Shown here: positions 18,419 to 30,521 of the stretch, in pieces
How positions within the stretch are numbered: position 1 is the first letter of the stretch
How the letters are laid out: the number at the start of each line of letters is the position of its first letter
Origin: Haloechinothrix alba
GTDB taxonomy: Bacteria > Actinomycetota > Actinomycetes > Mycobacteriales > Pseudonocardiaceae
Assembly: GCF_900188115.1 (NCBI RefSeq)
Contig: NZ_FZNW01000001.1
Span: forward strand, 124,001 to 188,000
DNA: 64,000 nt
Reading direction: 5' to 3'
Translations under genes and position numbers: made by a program
The notes under the pieces: model-generated
What the model saw: only the letters and a program-made list of their open reading frames with translations
Databases searched by the model: none
What the model was told of the DNA's origin: nothing

Positions 18419-19348
18419 ATGACGCAGCTCGGGATGATCGGCCTCGGCAAGATGGGCTCCGCGATGCGGGATCGGTTGCGTGCGGCCGGTCACGAGGTGA
18501 TCGGATACGACAGGGACGCAAGCGTGTCCGATACCGAATCGCCAGCGGACTTGGTGTCCCGTTTGGACCGTCCGCGGACGGTATGGGTGATGGTGCCGCA
18601 CGGCGAACCGACCAAGCAGACCGTGACAGAGCTCGCCGAGCTACTCGATGAGGGCGATCTCGTCATCGAGGGGGGCAACTCCCACTTCGACGACGACAAG
18701 GTGAATGCGGACCTGCTGGGTGCGCGCGGCATCGGTTACCTCGACGTCGGGGTGTCCGGTGGCGTGTGGGGCCGCGAGTACGGGTACGCGCTGATGGTCG
18801 GTGGCCAGGAGGACGACGTACGGCGGGCGATGCCGCTGTTCGACGCGTTGCGTCCCGAAGGGCCGCGGGAGGAGAGCGTCGTGCACGCGGGTTCCGCCGG
18901 CGCGGGCCACTTCGCGAAGATGGTGCACAACGGCGTCGAGTACGGGCTCATGCAGGCCTACGCCGAGGGGTTCGAGCTGCTTTCCGCGTCCGAGGAAATA
19001 TCCGATGTGGCCGGTGTGCTCACCGCTTGGTCGCGTGGCACGGTGGTGCGTTCCTGGCTGCTCGACCTGCTCGTGCGTGCTGTCTCCGACGACCCCGGTA
19101 TGGGAGATATCCAGGGCTACGTCGAGGACTCCGGGGAGGGGCGCTGGTCGGTGGAGCAAGCCGTCCGGCATGCCGTGCCGGCCCCTGTCATCACGGCAGC
19201 CCTGTACGCACGGTTCGGCTCACGTCAGGATGACTCGCCCGCGATGAAGGCCGTGGCCGCGCTGCGCAACCAGTTCGGTGGGCATGCGGTCACGCGCAGC
19301 TCGCACGAAGCAACGTCCGATGCATCTACGCCACCTTCAGCTGACTGA
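18419..19348 (+). CDS. gnd: 6-phosphogluconate dehydrogenase (decarboxylating), short type
   Basis: Enzyme of 309 residues that oxidises 6-phosphogluconate to ribulose-5-phosphate and CO2. The dinucleotide motif is GLGKMGSAM and the substrate motif GGNSHF. Catalytic Lys and Asn lie in [13 protein letters not shown]. It belongs to the short Gnd class rather than the 470-residue type. Its place between dnaN and recF recurs in several actinobacteria. ATG 18419 was chosen because GGGAGG lies 5-6 nt upstream. The last 29 nt overlap recF. Confidence 0.93.
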   Translation: MTQLGMIGLGKMGSAMRDRLRAAGHEVIGYDRDASVSDTESPADLVSRLDRPRTVWVMVPHGEPTKQTVTELAELLDEGDLVIEGGNSHFDDDKVNADLLGARGIGYLDVGVSGGVWGREYGYALMVGGQEDDVRRAMPLFDALRPEGPREESVVHAGSAGAGHFAKMVHNGVEYGLMQAYAEGFELLSASEEISDVAGVLTAWSRGTVVRSWLLDLLVRAVSDDPGMGDIQGYVEDSGEGRWSVEQAVRHAVPAPVITAALYARFGSRQDDSPAMKAVAALRNQFGGHAVTRSSHEATSDASTPPSAD

Positions 19349-20495
19349 CTTCCGCTCGTGGGAGCACGCGGACCTGGAGCTCGGCCAAGGGCCGATCGTG
19401 CTGATCGGGCGCAACGGCAAGGGAAAGACGAACGTCCTCGAGGCCGTCGGCTACCTGGCCACGCTCGGCTCGCACCGGGTATCCAGCGACACCCCGCTCG
19501 TGCGTCACGAGCGGGAGCGGGCACTCATCAGGGCAGCCGTGGTCAACGGCGATCGCGAGCTGGTCGTGGAGCTGGAGATCAGCCCGGGCAAGAGCAACAG
19601 GGCGCGGATCAACCGGGGAGCGGTGGGACGGCCGCGCGACGTGCTCGGAATCGTCCATACTGTACTGTTCGCTCCCGAGGATCTGTCTCTGGTGAAGGGA
19701 GATCCCGCTGAACGGCGCCGATTCCTCGATGACTTGCTCGTGCAGCGTTCGCCCCGGTACGCGGGGATCCGGTCGGAGTACGACCGGGTGCTCCGCCAGC
19801 GCAACGCGCTGCTGAAGTCGACGGGCAAGCGGGGTGCGCGTGCCGCGGCGGACGATCCGTACGCGTTGAGCACCCTGGCCGTCTGGGACTCCCAGCTCGC
19901 CGAACTGGGAGCGCAGCTGCTGGCCGCGCGGTTGGATCTGGTCGCCGACCTCGCGCCGCACACCGCGGCGGCATACGATGGCATCGCGGGGAGCCCGGGC
20001 GGGGAGCCCGACAAGAGCGCCGGGATCACCTACCGGTCGAGTCTGGGTTCGGCGTTGCCCGCCGACTACGGCACCCCGGAGGGGCAACGCGCCGATGTCG
20101 ACATATTGATCAAGGCCTTGGGAGACGCGGTGGTCGAGTCCCGGGAGAGTGAGCTCGAACGCGGGGTGAGCTTGATCGGCCCACATCGCGACGACCTCGA
20201 GATCACCCTCGGGGGTTCCCCTGCGAAGGGCTACGCCAGCCACGGGGAGTCCTGGTCGCTCGCGTTGGCGCTGCGGTTGGCCTCGTACGAGCTGTTGCGC
20301 GACGAGGCAGGCGAGCCGATCCTGTTGCTCGACGACGTGTTCGCCGAGCTCGACCGGCACCGCAGAGCTCGCTTGGCCGAGGTCGCCTCCCGCGCGGAGC
20401 AGGTGTTCGTCACCGCGGCTGTGGATGAGGACGTGCCCGGTGAGCTGACCGGTGTTCGCTATACCGTCGACGAGGGGAGGCTGGTTCGTGAGTGA
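19320..20495 (+). CDS. recF: DNA replication/repair protein RecF
   Basis: SMC-like ATPase of 391 residues that helps load RecA at gapped DNA. Walker A is GRNGKGKTN near residue 30, the ABC-type signature follows in [14 protein letters not shown], and Walker B is [15 protein letters not shown] 19320 ([14 protein letters not shown]) is the family start and lies inside the gnd tail. It overlaps dciA by 8 nt at the other end, so gnd-recF-dciA are translationally linked. Confidence 0.96.
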   Translation: MHLRHLQLTDFRSWEHADLELGQGPIVLIGRNGKGKTNVLEAVGYLATLGSHRVSSDTPLVRHERERALIRAAVVNGDRELVVELEISPGKSNRARINRGAVGRPRDVLGIVHTVLFAPEDLSLVKGDPAERRRFLDDLLVQRSPRYAGIRSEYDRVLRQRNALLKSTGKRGARAAADDPYALSTLAVWDSQLAELGAQLLAARLDLVADLAPHTAAAYDGIAGSPGGEPDKSAGITYRSSLGSALPADYGTPEGQRADVDILIKALGDAVVESRESELERGVSLIGPHRDDLEITLGGSPAKGYASHGESWSLALALRLASYELLRDEAGEPILLLDDVFAELDRHRRARLAEVASRAEQVFVTAAVDEDVPGELTGVRYTVDEGRLVRE

Positions 20496-21282
20496 CGGGC
20501 AAGAGGGCCGGCGCGGACCACGGGGAGAGGGACACCGAGACGCACAGCACCCCCGGGGTGACGCGGTAGGAAGCGATCATCACCCACCTGGGGATAAACC
20601 TGTGGATAGTGTGGATAACATTGCGTCCACGTCATCACTGAGAGCAACGTCACACAGTGAGACCGTTGCCCGTTCTGCTGATGAGCGTCGCCGATCCGGC
20701 GAAGAACGCGGCGTCGAGCAACCTGTCGCCTACGAGGGTGGCGAACCGTCCGGAGACGAGGAACAGCAGGTCAGCGGGCGGGATCTGGCACACGCGGCAC
20801 TGCGCTCGGCGCAGGAGAAGGCACGTGCGCGAGGTACACGCCCCGGGCAGCGCCGCGGTGACCGGTCGGGTGGCGCGGGGCGCTCGCGTTCCAACCGGCG
20901 CCGGTGGTCGTCCTCGGGGGTGGACGACCGCGATCCACAACCCTTGGGACGGGTGGTCTCGCAGCTGGCCAAGCAACGCGGCTGGCAGGAGCAGCTCGCT
21001 ACCGGTCAGGTCTTCGGCCAGTGGGCAGCGCTGGTCGGGTCCGACGTCGCCGAGCACGCTCACCCGGTGTCGCTGTCCGAGGGTGAGCTCACCGTGCAGG
21101 CCAGCTCCACGGCGTGGGCGACCCAGCTGCGCCTGCTGCAGGCCCAGCTGCTCGGTAAGATCGCTGCCGGCGTGGGAAACGGCGTGGTCAAGCGCCTGCG
21201 GATCCAGGGGCCGACCAGGCCGAGCTGGCGCTACGGACCACGGCACGTGCCGGGCAGGGGACCGCGTGACACGTACGGTTAA
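20488..21282 (+). CDS. dciA: DciA-family (DUF721) helicase-loading protein
   Basis: Protein of about 264 residues. The first 150 are polar and probably disordered, rich in Arg, Gly and Glu. The C-terminal DUF721 domain follows ([20 protein letters not shown] ... [20 protein letters not shown] ... [18 protein letters not shown]). DciA delivers or activates the replicative helicase DnaB in bacteria that lack DnaC. GTG 20488 was chosen: GGGGAGG lies 7 nt upstream and the start overlaps the recF stop. Two DnaA-box sequences lie inside the 5' coding part. Confidence 0.9.
   Translation: MSDGQEGRRGPRGEGHRDAQHPRGDAVGSDHHPPGDKPVDSVDNIASTSSLRATSHSETVARSADERRRSGEERGVEQPVAYEGGEPSGDEEQQVSGRDLAHAALRSAQEKARARGTRPGQRRGDRSGGAGRSRSNRRRWSSSGVDDRDPQPLGRVVSQLAKQRGWQEQLATGQVFGQWAALVGSDVAEHAHPVSLSEGELTVQASSTAWATQLRLLQAQLLGKIAAGVGNGVVKRLRIQGPTRPSWRYGPRHVPGRGPRDTYG
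20601..20618. promoter_or_regulatory. Tandem DnaA boxes inside dciA
   Basis: TGTGGATAG (20601-20609) is immediately followed by the perfect box TGTGGATAA (20610-20618) in the same orientation with no gap. A further GGATAA lies just before. They fall in the disordered 5' part of dciA, where protein constraint is weak, so they may be selected as DNA. Confidence 0.6.
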
Positions 21283-21419
21283 AGTTCCGGTACAGCGGGT
21301 TGCTGACCAGCGACGACACGGGTGTCCTTGCGCCGGTGCCGTGAGGCCCCAAGCGTAGACTGGACATTCGAGGTGGGTGTGGGTCTTGGGGAGGATCCGC
21401 CCGTGCAAGCGTTCGCTGA

Positions 21420-23411
<1,992 letters not shown>

Positions 23412-23422
23412 CGGAGATCGGG

Positions 23423-23468
23423 GGATCGCAATAAAGTGGTCAGAACTCTGACCACTTTATTGCGATCC
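23423..23468. terminator. Perfect 21-bp hairpin after gyrB
   Basis: Two perfectly complementary 21-nt arms (23423-23443 and 23448-23468) are separated by the 4-nt loop AACT, 12 bp after the gyrB stop. The stem is unusually AT-rich for this genome (core ATAAAGTGGTCAG). It would form a strong terminator; the perfection also suggests an inserted palindromic element. Confidence 0.8.
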
Positions 23469-23526
23469 GGTCTCGATATCGCCCGGCCGCCTGTTGCGCG
23501 GCTGGGCTGCGGGCTACTTTCCCGCC

Positions 23527-24516
23527 ATGACGAGGACATACAGACTAGGCACCGTGCTTGCCGCTGCCACGGTGTTGCTCGGCCTCGGCGGCGGCGTGCC
23601 TGCCTCAGCCGAACAGGATCCCGGTCCGCCGCTCGAGCAGTCGCCCGAGGAGCTGGACGCGACGCTGCACTGCGACAGCGCCATCGACGACCCTGATAAC
23701 CAGCCCGTGCTGTTCGTTCCCGGTACCACGGCAGACGGCTACGAGAACTTCTCGTTCAATTACGTCCACGCGCTGCGCGCCGAGGGGTACTCGGTGTGCT
23801 GGATGGATTACCCACACCGTGGCTGGCGGGACATGCAGACGTCCACAGAGAACGCGGTGCACGCGATCCGCACCATGTACGAGCGCAGCGGTGGTCAACC
23901 GGTGTCCACGCTCGGGCACAGCCAGGGTGGCCTGCACCCGGCGTGGGCGGCACGGTTCTGGCCGGACATGGCCGACAAGCTGGACGACGCCATCAGCCTC
24001 GGTTCGCCGTTTCAGGGGTCGGTGACGGCCAACGCCTACTGCGAGGGACTCGGCCTCTTCGCCGGCGGGTGCCAGGAGTCCTTCTGGCAGTTCACCCAGG
24101 GGTCGAGCTGGACGGAAGCGCTCAACGCCCAGCCGCTGCCCGATGGTCCCTCGTTCACGTCGATCTACACCGAGTTCGACGAGGCCGCCACGCCGGGTGC
24201 CGAGGCGAGTGCCCTGACCGGTTCGTCGCACGTGGCTGTGCAGGACGTCTGCACGGCACGTGCCGTCGAGCACTTCGGCCTGGTCGTGGATGCCGCAGTT
24301 TATGCGCTGGTGCTCGACGCCCTGGAGAACCCGGGCGGGGCGGCCCCGGAACGGGTGGACGGCTCGGTCTGCACCGAGGTGTTCATGCCGCTGGACTACG
24401 GCGAGCTCGCGACGCAGCTGCCCGAGCTGCTGGCGATGCCTGCCCGAGCGTGGCTGGAGAGCCCGCCGTGGACCTGGGAGCGGGAGGAACCGCCACTGCG
24501 GGACTATGCCCGGTGA
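23527..24516 (+). CDS. Secreted CalB-like lipase (alpha/beta hydrolase)
   Basis: Exported protein of 329 residues. The signal peptide is MTRTYRLGTVLAAATVLLGL with the cleavage region PASAEQ. The oxyanion region VLFVPGTTADGYENF and the nucleophile elbow GHSQGG (Ser near residue 136), followed by WAARFWPDMADKLD and GSPFQGS, resemble the Candida antarctica lipase B family found in actinobacteria. The acidic residue and histidine probably lie in the C-terminal third (SSHVAVQD). It interrupts the gyrB-gyrA pair, usually adjacent in this group. ATG 23527 lacks a clear ribosome site; a TTG at 23494 is the alternative. Confidence 0.85.
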   Translation: MTRTYRLGTVLAAATVLLGLGGGVPASAEQDPGPPLEQSPEELDATLHCDSAIDDPDNQPVLFVPGTTADGYENFSFNYVHALRAEGYSVCWMDYPHRGWRDMQTSTENAVHAIRTMYERSGGQPVSTLGHSQGGLHPAWAARFWPDMADKLDDAISLGSPFQGSVTANAYCEGLGLFAGGCQESFWQFTQGSSWTEALNAQPLPDGPSFTSIYTEFDEAATPGAEASALTGSSHVAVQDVCTARAVEHFGLVVDAAVYALVLDALENPGGAAPERVDGSVCTEVFMPLDYGELATQLPELLAMPARAWLESPPWTWEREEPPLRDYAR

Positions 24517-24775
24517 GACTCCCTGTCAGCGGCCTTCGCGCGTGCCGGGTCCGTCCCAGCTGACCAGCACCGATAAACTGTATGGGATACCCGCGCCCGC
24601 CGCAGCGCGAGCACAGGTTCCCGAGGGTTATGCACGAACCGGCCGGTGTGGCCGCCTGCGGGTGGTCGCACCGGCCGGCGCGACGAGCACGTGGGATGCT
24701 TGTCGCACCAGCCACCGTGAATAACCCGGCTCTCACAGGAGACTCGGACTCTGGGTCGGAAGGATACCGCGCACC

Positions 24776-27247
24776 GTGACTGAAACCCTGCCTCCGGAGG
24801 AAGACCGGATCGAGCCGGTCGACATCCAGCAGGAGATGCAGCGCTCGTACATCGACTACGCGATGAGCGTGATCGTCTCCCGCGCTCTACCCGATGTGCG
24901 TGACGGCCTCAAGCCCGTCCACCGCCGGGTGCTGTACTCCATGTACGACAACGGCCTGCGTCCGGACCGCTCGTACGTGAAGTGCTCCCGCGTCGTCGGC
25001 GACGTGATGGGTAACTACCACCCGCACGGTGACTCGGCGATCTACGACGCGCTCGTGCGCCTGGCCCAGCCCTGGTCGATGCGGTACCCGCTGGTCGACG
25101 GCCAGGGCAACTTCGGTTCCCCTGGTAACGACCCCGCGGCCGCGATGCGGTACACCGAGGCCCGGCTGGCGCAGCCCGCGATGGAGATGCTGCGCGACAT
25201 CGACGAGGACACCGTCGACTTCTCGGACAACTACGACGGCAAGACCCAGGAACCGGATGTCGTCCCGTCCCGGATACCGAACCTGCTCGTCAACGGCAGT
25301 GGCGGGATCGCCGTGGGGATGGCGACCAACATCCCCCCGCACAACCTGCGTGAGGTCGCCGACGGCGTCATGTGGGCGCTGGACAACTGGGAGGCCTCCG
25401 AGGACGAGACCCTCGCCGCGATGATGCAGCGGATCAAGGGTCCCGACTTCCCGACCAGTGGGCTGATCCTGGGGAACCAGGGCATCGAGGACGCCTACCG
25501 CACAGGCCGGGGCTCGGTGAAGATGCGGGCGGTCGTCGAGATCGAGGAGGACGCCAAGGGGCGGCCGATCCTGGTGATCTCGGAGCTGCCGTACCAGGTC
25601 AACCCGGACAACCTGATCGAGACCATGGCGACGCTGGTCCGGGACGGCAAGGTCAGTGGCATCTCGGAGATCGCCGACGAGACCAACAGCCGCCGCGGGA
25701 TGCGGATCGTGGTCACGCTCAAGCGTGACGCGGTGCCCAAGGTCGTGCTGAACAACCTCTACAAGCACACCCAGCTGCAGCAGAACTTCGGTGTGAACAT
25801 GCTGGCCATCGTCGACGGCGTCCCCCGGACGTTGCGGCTGGACCAGCTGGTGCGGCACTACGTCAAGCACCAGGTCGAGGTCATCGTGCGCCGCACCCGG
25901 TACCGGCTGCGCAAGAAGGAGGAGCGCGCCCACATCCTGCGTGGTCTGGTCAAGGCACTGGACATGCTGGATGAGGTCATCGCGCTGATCCGGCGCTCCC
26001 CGACGGCCGACGAGGCGCGGACCGGGCTGATGGAGCTGCTCGAGGTGGACGAGGTCCAGGCCACCGCGATCCTGGACATGCAGCTGCGCAAGCTCGCGGC
26101 GCTGGAGCGCCAGAAGATCACCGACGAGCTCGCCGAGATCGAGCGGGCGATCGCCGACCTCCAGGACATCCTGGACCGGCCCGAGCGCCAGCGCCAGATC
26201 ATCACCGACGAGCTCGCCGAGGTCGTCGAGAAGTTCGGCGACGAGCGCAAGACCAAGATCATCCCCTATGACGGGGAGGTCTCAGTCGAGGACCTCATCG
26301 CGGTCGAGGACGTGGTGGTCACGATCACCCGCACCGGATACGCGAAGCGGACGAAGACCGACCTCTACCGCACGCAGAAGCGTGGTGGGAAGGGCGTCCA
26401 GGGGACCACGCTCAAGCAGGACGACATCGTTCAGCACTTCTTCGTGTGCTCCACGCATGACTGGATGCTGTTCTTCACCAACAAGGGCAGGGTGTACCGG
26501 GCGAAGGCCTACGAGCTGCCCGAAGCCAACCGCAACGCGCGCGGCCAGCACGTGGCGAACCTGCTCGCCTTTCAGCCGGACGAGGAGATCGCGCAGGTCA
26601 TCCAGATCTCCAACTACGAGGAGGCGCCGTACCTGGTACTGGCGACCAAGAAGGGGTTGGTCAAGAAGAGCAAGCTGACCGACTTCGACTCGAACCGTTC
26701 CGGTGGGCTGATCGGCATCAACCTGCGGGAGGGCGATGAGCTGGTCGGCGCGGTGCTCGCCTCCGCAGAGGACGATCTCCTGCTGGTCTCCTCCGACGGC
26801 CAGTCGATCCGGTTCCATGCCACGGACGAGGCGCTGCGGCCGATGGGCAGGGCCACGTCCGGGGTGCTCGGCATGCGCTTCAACGAGGGCGACGAACTGC
26901 TCAGCATGGGTGTGGTGCAGGAAGGCACCTACCTGCTCGTGGCTACCGACGGCGGGTACGCCAAACGCACCTCGATCGAGGACTACCCCGTCCAGGGCCG
27001 CGGCGGCAAGGGTGTGCTCACGCTGCAGTACGACCGCAAGCGCGGGAAGCTGATCGGCGCGCTCATCGTCAACGACGAGGACGAGCTCTACGCGATCACG
27101 TCGACCGGTGGGGTCATCAGGACTCCGGCCAAGCAGGTACGCAAGGCAGGCCGGCAGACCAAGGGTGTCCGCCTGATCAACCTGGAGTCCGGTACGTCCT
27201 TGCGCGCGATCGCGCGTAATGCGGACGAGCCAACGGAATCGGCATAG
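24776..27247 (+). CDS. gyrA: DNA gyrase subunit A
   Basis: Breakage-reunion subunit of 823 residues. The active-site Tyr is in AMRYTEARL. The quinolone region reads [19 protein letters not shown], so the Ser and Asp positions that mutate to resistance are wild type. The C-terminal beta-pinwheel carries the gyrase-specific GyrA box QKRGGKG near residue 535. No intein interrupts the active-site region, unlike some mycobacteria. GTG start. DUF3566 follows after 84 bp on the same strand. Confidence 0.98.
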   Translation: MTETLPPEEDRIEPVDIQQEMQRSYIDYAMSVIVSRALPDVRDGLKPVHRRVLYSMYDNGLRPDRSYVKCSRVVGDVMGNYHPHGDSAIYDALVRLAQPWSMRYPLVDGQGNFGSPGNDPAAAMRYTEARLAQPAMEMLRDIDEDTVDFSDNYDGKTQEPDVVPSRIPNLLVNGSGGIAVGMATNIPPHNLREVADGVMWALDNWEASEDETLAAMMQRIKGPDFPTSGLILGNQGIEDAYRTGRGSVKMRAVVEIEEDAKGRPILVISELPYQVNPDNLIETMATLVRDGKVSGISEIADETNSRRGMRIVVTLKRDAVPKVVLNNLYKHTQLQQNFGVNMLAIVDGVPRTLRLDQLVRHYVKHQVEVIVRRTRYRLRKKEERAHILRGLVKALDMLDEVIALIRRSPTADEARTGLMELLEVDEVQATAILDMQLRKLAALERQKITDELAEIERAIADLQDILDRPERQRQIITDELAEVVEKFGDERKTKIIPYDGEVSVEDLIAVEDVVVTITRTGYAKRTKTDLYRTQKRGGKGVQGTTLKQDDIVQHFFVCSTHDWMLFFTNKGRVYRAKAYELPEANRNARGQHVANLLAFQPDEEIAQVIQISNYEEAPYLVLATKKGLVKKSKLTDFDSNRSGGLIGINLREGDELVGAVLASAEDDLLLVSSDGQSIRFHATDEALRPMGRATSGVLGMRFNEGDELLSMGVVQEGTYLLVATDGGYAKRTSIEDYPVQGRGGKGVLTLQYDRKRGKLIGALIVNDEDELYAITSTGGVIRTPAKQVRKAGRQTKGVRLINLESGTSLRAIARNADEPTESA

Positions 27248-27331
27248 TGAGGAGTACGTAGGCAGGGGAGTCGTCCGGCAGGGCGGGGCGCACACGCTGA
27301 TCGCGCTCGCGACGGAGGTGAACGATACGCG

Positions 27332-28066
27332 GTGACATCACACGACGACGCCGATCCGGAAGGTGAGGGGTCCGATGCTCGGCACGATCCCTCCGAACCG
27401 GCGCCGGGTCAGGACCGAAGCGATGTGCGCGACGATGCCGACGAGGCATCGCACTTCTCTCGTGCGGCGGGGAATTCCTCGTCCGGTGAGGCGTTCCCCT
27501 CGACCGAGCGCACGGCCGACGCGCCGGGGGCGTGGCCGGACGAGCCGATGGGGATGTTCGGCCACCGGTTCGATGACTCGTCGGCGCGAGCGGCAGGCGG
27601 CGCCGAGAGACCAGTGAAGGAGACAGCGAGGGTGAACGTTCCTGGCACGGAGTCGCTGGGTAGGGCTGAGCCGTCCGCGCTGCGCAGGCCGGGGCGCGGC
27701 CCGAGGCGTGCGAGCCTGCAGGTCAAGCGGTTCGACCCGTGGTCGGTTCTCAAGCTTTCGATGGTGCTCGGCGCGGCGATGTTCTTCGTCTGGCTGGTCG
27801 CTGTCGGGCTGTTGTACACCGTGCTGGACGGTATGGGCGTGTGGGACAGGCTGAACGGCACGTACGCCTCCCTGGTCGCAGGGGAGCCTGCCGACGCGCC
27901 GGTGGAACCCCTGATCACCGCTGGGCGGGTGTTCGGCTTCTCCGCCGTCATCGGGATGATCAACGTTGTCCTGATGTCCGCGCTGGCGACGGTGGGCGCG
28001 TTCATCTACAACGTCTCCGCGGACATGGCTGGTGGCCTGGAGCTCACGCTCTCCGAGCGGGAGTAG
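27332..28066 (+). CDS. DUF3566 transmembrane protein
   Basis: Protein of 244 residues. About 140 N-terminal residues are polar and acidic and probably disordered. Then comes the conserved core with LQVKRFDPWSVLKLS before a first membrane helix (MVLGAAMFFVWLVAVGLLY). A second helix lies near residue 205 (VFGFSAVIGMINVVLMSALA), and the tail ISADMAGGLELTLSE-like (YNVSADMAGGLELTLSERE) matches the family. Its place after gyrA matches Rv0007 of M. tuberculosis. Function unknown. Confidence 0.9.
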   Translation: MTSHDDADPEGEGSDARHDPSEPAPGQDRSDVRDDADEASHFSRAAGNSSSGEAFPSTERTADAPGAWPDEPMGMFGHRFDDSSARAAGGAERPVKETARVNVPGTESLGRAEPSALRRPGRGPRRASLQVKRFDPWSVLKLSMVLGAAMFFVWLVAVGLLYTVLDGMGVWDRLNGTYASLVAGEPADAPVEPLITAGRVFGFSAVIGMINVVLMSALATVGAFIYNVSADMAGGLELTLSERE

Positions 28067-28132
28067 GCCCTTGCCGGTCCGGCCCCGGTGTCACGGTCGC
28101 ACCGACCGTGGGGTAACCTTTACAGGTGCTGA

Positions 28133-28206
28133 GGGCCTATAGCTCAGACGGTCAGAGCGCTTCGCTGATAACGAAGAGGTCCCTGGTTCAAGTCCAGGTA
28201 GGCCCA
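28133..28206 (+). tRNA. tRNA-Ile (anticodon GAT)
   Basis: Acceptor arms GGGCCTA and TAGGCCC pair perfectly. The anticodon loop CTGATAA places GAT at 28167-28169, and the T-arm carries GGTTCAAGTCC. CCA is not encoded. It lies just after DUF3566, as in mycobacteria. Confidence 0.97.
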
Positions 28207-28212
28207 CTCCAC

Positions 28213-28260
28213 GAAACACCAGGGAACAGGACCGGAACGGTATCTGTTCCCTGGTGTTTC
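28213..28260. terminator. Hairpin downstream of tRNA-Ile
   Basis: A perfect 17-bp stem (28213-28229 with 28244-28260, GAAACACCAGGGAACAG) and a 14-nt loop begin 7 bp after the tRNA. The right arm ends TGTTTCTTC, a partial T-tract, so it is a likely tRNA terminator. Confidence 0.8.
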
Positions 28261-28262
28261 TT

Positions 28263-28395
28263 CATGCTCGCGGCGAGTGGGACGGCGAGCTGTGCCGGCG
28301 GATCGCTCGTCATGGCCGCCTCGTGGTGCGCTACGACAATCGCGACACAGGCCGCTTGACGAGCTGTCTACTGGGATCGCCCGCGAGCCGGCGCC
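28263..28395 (+). pseudogene. Relic of an alpha/beta hydrolase gene
   Basis: In one plus-strand frame this stretch reads EWDGELCRRIARHGRLVVRY and then DNRDTGR. This closely resembles the segment W-DELC-LAARGR-V-RYDHRDTGRS typical of actinobacterial alpha/beta hydrolases (aclacinomycin methylesterase type). Neither the start of such a protein nor the catalytic Ser region is present. It is a short remnant tucked between the tRNA-Ile terminator and the convergent serine hydrolase gene. Confidence 0.5.
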
Positions 28396-28396
28396 G

Positions 28397-29731
28397 TCAG
28401 CCGCCACTCGCTCGGCCCCGGCACCCGTCGAGCTCGTCGGCGACCGCGCGGTACACCGCACCCCACTCGCCGTTACCACTGGTGACGTCGAATCCGTCGC
28501 CACCGGGATCGCCGTCGTCCGAGCGGGCACGCACGCCGAGGTTGTGTGCGAAGCGAACCCCGGTGAGGCAGTCGGCCGGTGATACCTCGATGCGCTGACC
28601 CTGGAATCCGGAAGCGGCATACCCGTCGGGGGTGACGCCGCGCCACCACTGGTAGCCGTACTGACCGTCGGACGTATCGGTCATCGTCGTGGCTTCCCGC
28701 ACCCACTTCCTGGACACCACGCGGGGTCCAGCGGCGACCCTGCCGTCGTTGCGGAACAGCTCACCGAGGCGGGCGAGGTCGGGGGTCGTCGCGTACAGGC
28801 TCTGCGATGCGATCGCGTCGCCAACGCGATCGGTGAGTATCTCCGCGTCCGCGGCCATCCCGACCGGTTTCCACAGCTTGTCGGTGAGCAACTCGCTGAA
28901 CGGTTGGCCGTACACGGTCTCCACCAGCCACGCGAGGACCTGCGAGTTGCCGCTGTTGTAGGAGAACTCGGTACCCGGCTCGGCCGTGCGCGGCAACGAC
29001 ATCAGGAACTCGTTGCGGGTCTTGCCGAGCGCGCCATCGGTGTAGAGGTCGAGGGCCAGCTGGATCCACTGTTGTACCTGGGTGTTCTCGGCAAGGACGG
29101 GGGTGCTCTCGTCCCAGTGCACCCCGCTTTCCATCTCGAGCAGGTTCTCGATGGTGACGCCTTCCCATGCGGTGCCGTGCAACTCGTCGATGTAGGCCTC
29201 GATGGGGTCGTCGACTGAACGCACGAGCCTGTCGTCGACAGCCTCGCCCACCAGCGTGGATGTGAACGACTTGGTGACCGACCAAGCCTGGTGGCGTTGG
29301 TCCGCTGACCACCCGTTGGTGTAGTAGTCGGCGACGAGGTGCCCGTCGTGCACGAACGCGACGGCGTCCGTCTCGGTGTCCCGCAAGAAGTCCTCGACGG
29401 TCTTCGTCCTGCCGCGCCACTCGTAGTCGACACCGAGCAGGTCCTGGTCGCGGCGCGGCAGCTCCCAGACGTCATCGCCACTGGCGACGGGGTCAGTCGG
29501 CAGGTACACCTCGGGTTTGACCACGTCGATCGGTACCGGTAGGACCAGCGTGCCGCCGGCGAGAAGCTCGTGCACGTAGTTGAACCAGTACCCGGGGTCG
29601 AGCACGATCTCCGCACGGTCCCGGACGAGGTCCTCCGGCGACTCCTGCGCGATCGCCTGTCCGGGTAGCTGCCCGGCGGCGAGGAGCGTGACGAGTGCGA
29701 ACAGCGTGGTGAACCGTCGTGCCGACGACAT
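28397..29731 (-). CDS. Secreted beta-lactamase-family serine hydrolase
   Basis: Exported protein of 444 residues with signal peptide MSSARRFTTLFALVTLLAAG (cleavage near QAIAQ). The nucleophile motif SVTK (S-x-x-K) lies near residue 160 and the second motif YNSGNS (Y-x-N type) near 255. This is the class C beta-lactamase / DD-peptidase / esterase superfamily, as in 6-aminohexanoate-dimer hydrolase-like proteins. The substrate cannot be named. ATG 29731 has AAGGAG 5-6 nt upstream; the longer open frame has no ribosome site. Confidence 0.88.
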   Translation of the reverse strand: MSSARRFTTLFALVTLLAAGQLPGQAIAQESPEDLVRDRAEIVLDPGYWFNYVHELLAGGTLVLPVPIDVVKPEVYLPTDPVASGDDVWELPRRDQDLLGVDYEWRGRTKTVEDFLRDTETDAVAFVHDGHLVADYYTNGWSADQRHQAWSVTKSFTSTLVGEAVDDRLVRSVDDPIEAYIDELHGTAWEGVTIENLLEMESGVHWDESTPVLAENTQVQQWIQLALDLYTDGALGKTRNEFLMSLPRTAEPGTEFSYNSGNSQVLAWLVETVYGQPFSELLTDKLWKPVGMAADAEILTDRVGDAIASQSLYATTPDLARLGELFRNDGRVAAGPRVVSRKWVREATTMTDTSDGQYGYQWWRGVTPDGYAASGFQGQRIEVSPADCLTGVRFAHNLGVRARSDDGDPGGDGFDVTSGNGEWGAVYRAVADELDGCRGRASGG

Positions 29732-29835
29732 CCTGCTCCTTAGCGAACAACGAGCCGAAAAATGAACAATATTCTGATCCGCTCGCGGGCTCAAGGTGTT
29801 GTGCCGCGAAGGCGGGGGACGGGCGTCCCGTTCCC

Positions 29836-30378
29836 TCAGGTACCGGGCGTCGAGCCGTCCGCGGCGAGGCTGCGCTGCATGAGCACGGTGTCCAGCCACT
29901 GCCCGTGCTTGTATCCGACCCCGGTGAGCGTGCCGGCCTCGGCGAAGCCGCATCGCCGGTGCAGGCGGAGGGAGGCATCCATGGTGCTGGTGATCACCGC
30001 GATCAGTTCGCGAACATCGGCCCGACCCGCCTCCGTGACCAACGCTTCGAGCAGTGTCCGGCCTAGTCCCTTACCGGTGGCGGACGGTGCCAGGTACACG
30101 GAGTTCTCCGCCGTTCGCCGGTAGGCCGGTCGCGCCTTCCACGGAGCGCAGTAGGCATATCCGACGATGCCTGATATGTCCGACCCCGCCTGCGGGAGCT
30201 CGGCGACGAGGTACGGAAGCCCGTGCTCGCGGATGGTCTCGTACCGCCGACGCCACTCGGCGGGTTCCGGGACCTCCTCCTCGAACGTCGCCACGCTGCC
30301 GCGTACGTACTCGGCATAGATATCGCGCGTCGATCCGAGGTCGGCCGGGATCGCTGAACGCACCACGATATCGATCAT
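29836..30378 (-). CDS. GNAT acetyltransferase of the phosphinothricin N-acetyltransferase type
   Basis: Protein of 180 residues. Family features are IVVRSAIPADLGSTRDIYAE at the start, GIVGYAYCAPWKARPAYRRT in the middle and the acetyl-CoA loop SATGKGLGRTLLEALV. RLHRRCGFAEAGTLTGVGYK is the usual end motif. Members acetylate amino acid analogues such as methionine sulfone or phosphinothricin. Chromosomal copies usually act on methionine sulfoximine-like substrates. ATG start. Confidence 0.88.
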   Translation of the reverse strand: MIDIVVRSAIPADLGSTRDIYAEYVRGSVATFEEEVPEPAEWRRRYETIREHGLPYLVAELPQAGSDISGIVGYAYCAPWKARPAYRRTAENSVYLAPSATGKGLGRTLLEALVTEAGRADVRELIAVITSTMDASLRLHRRCGFAEAGTLTGVGYKHGQWLDTVLMQRSLAADGSTPGT

Positions 30379-30521
30379 GCGGTGATTGTCGCCGGTTGCC
30401 GGGTTCCGGCCGTCGTTACCCCATCCGAAGGTCAGTTCCCGGTGTCCAGCCTGTCACCTGGCACGAGGTGGAGCCGGGGAGCAGAATCAGGGGCGCAGGG
30501 ACGCTCAGTGAGGTGGTAGCG

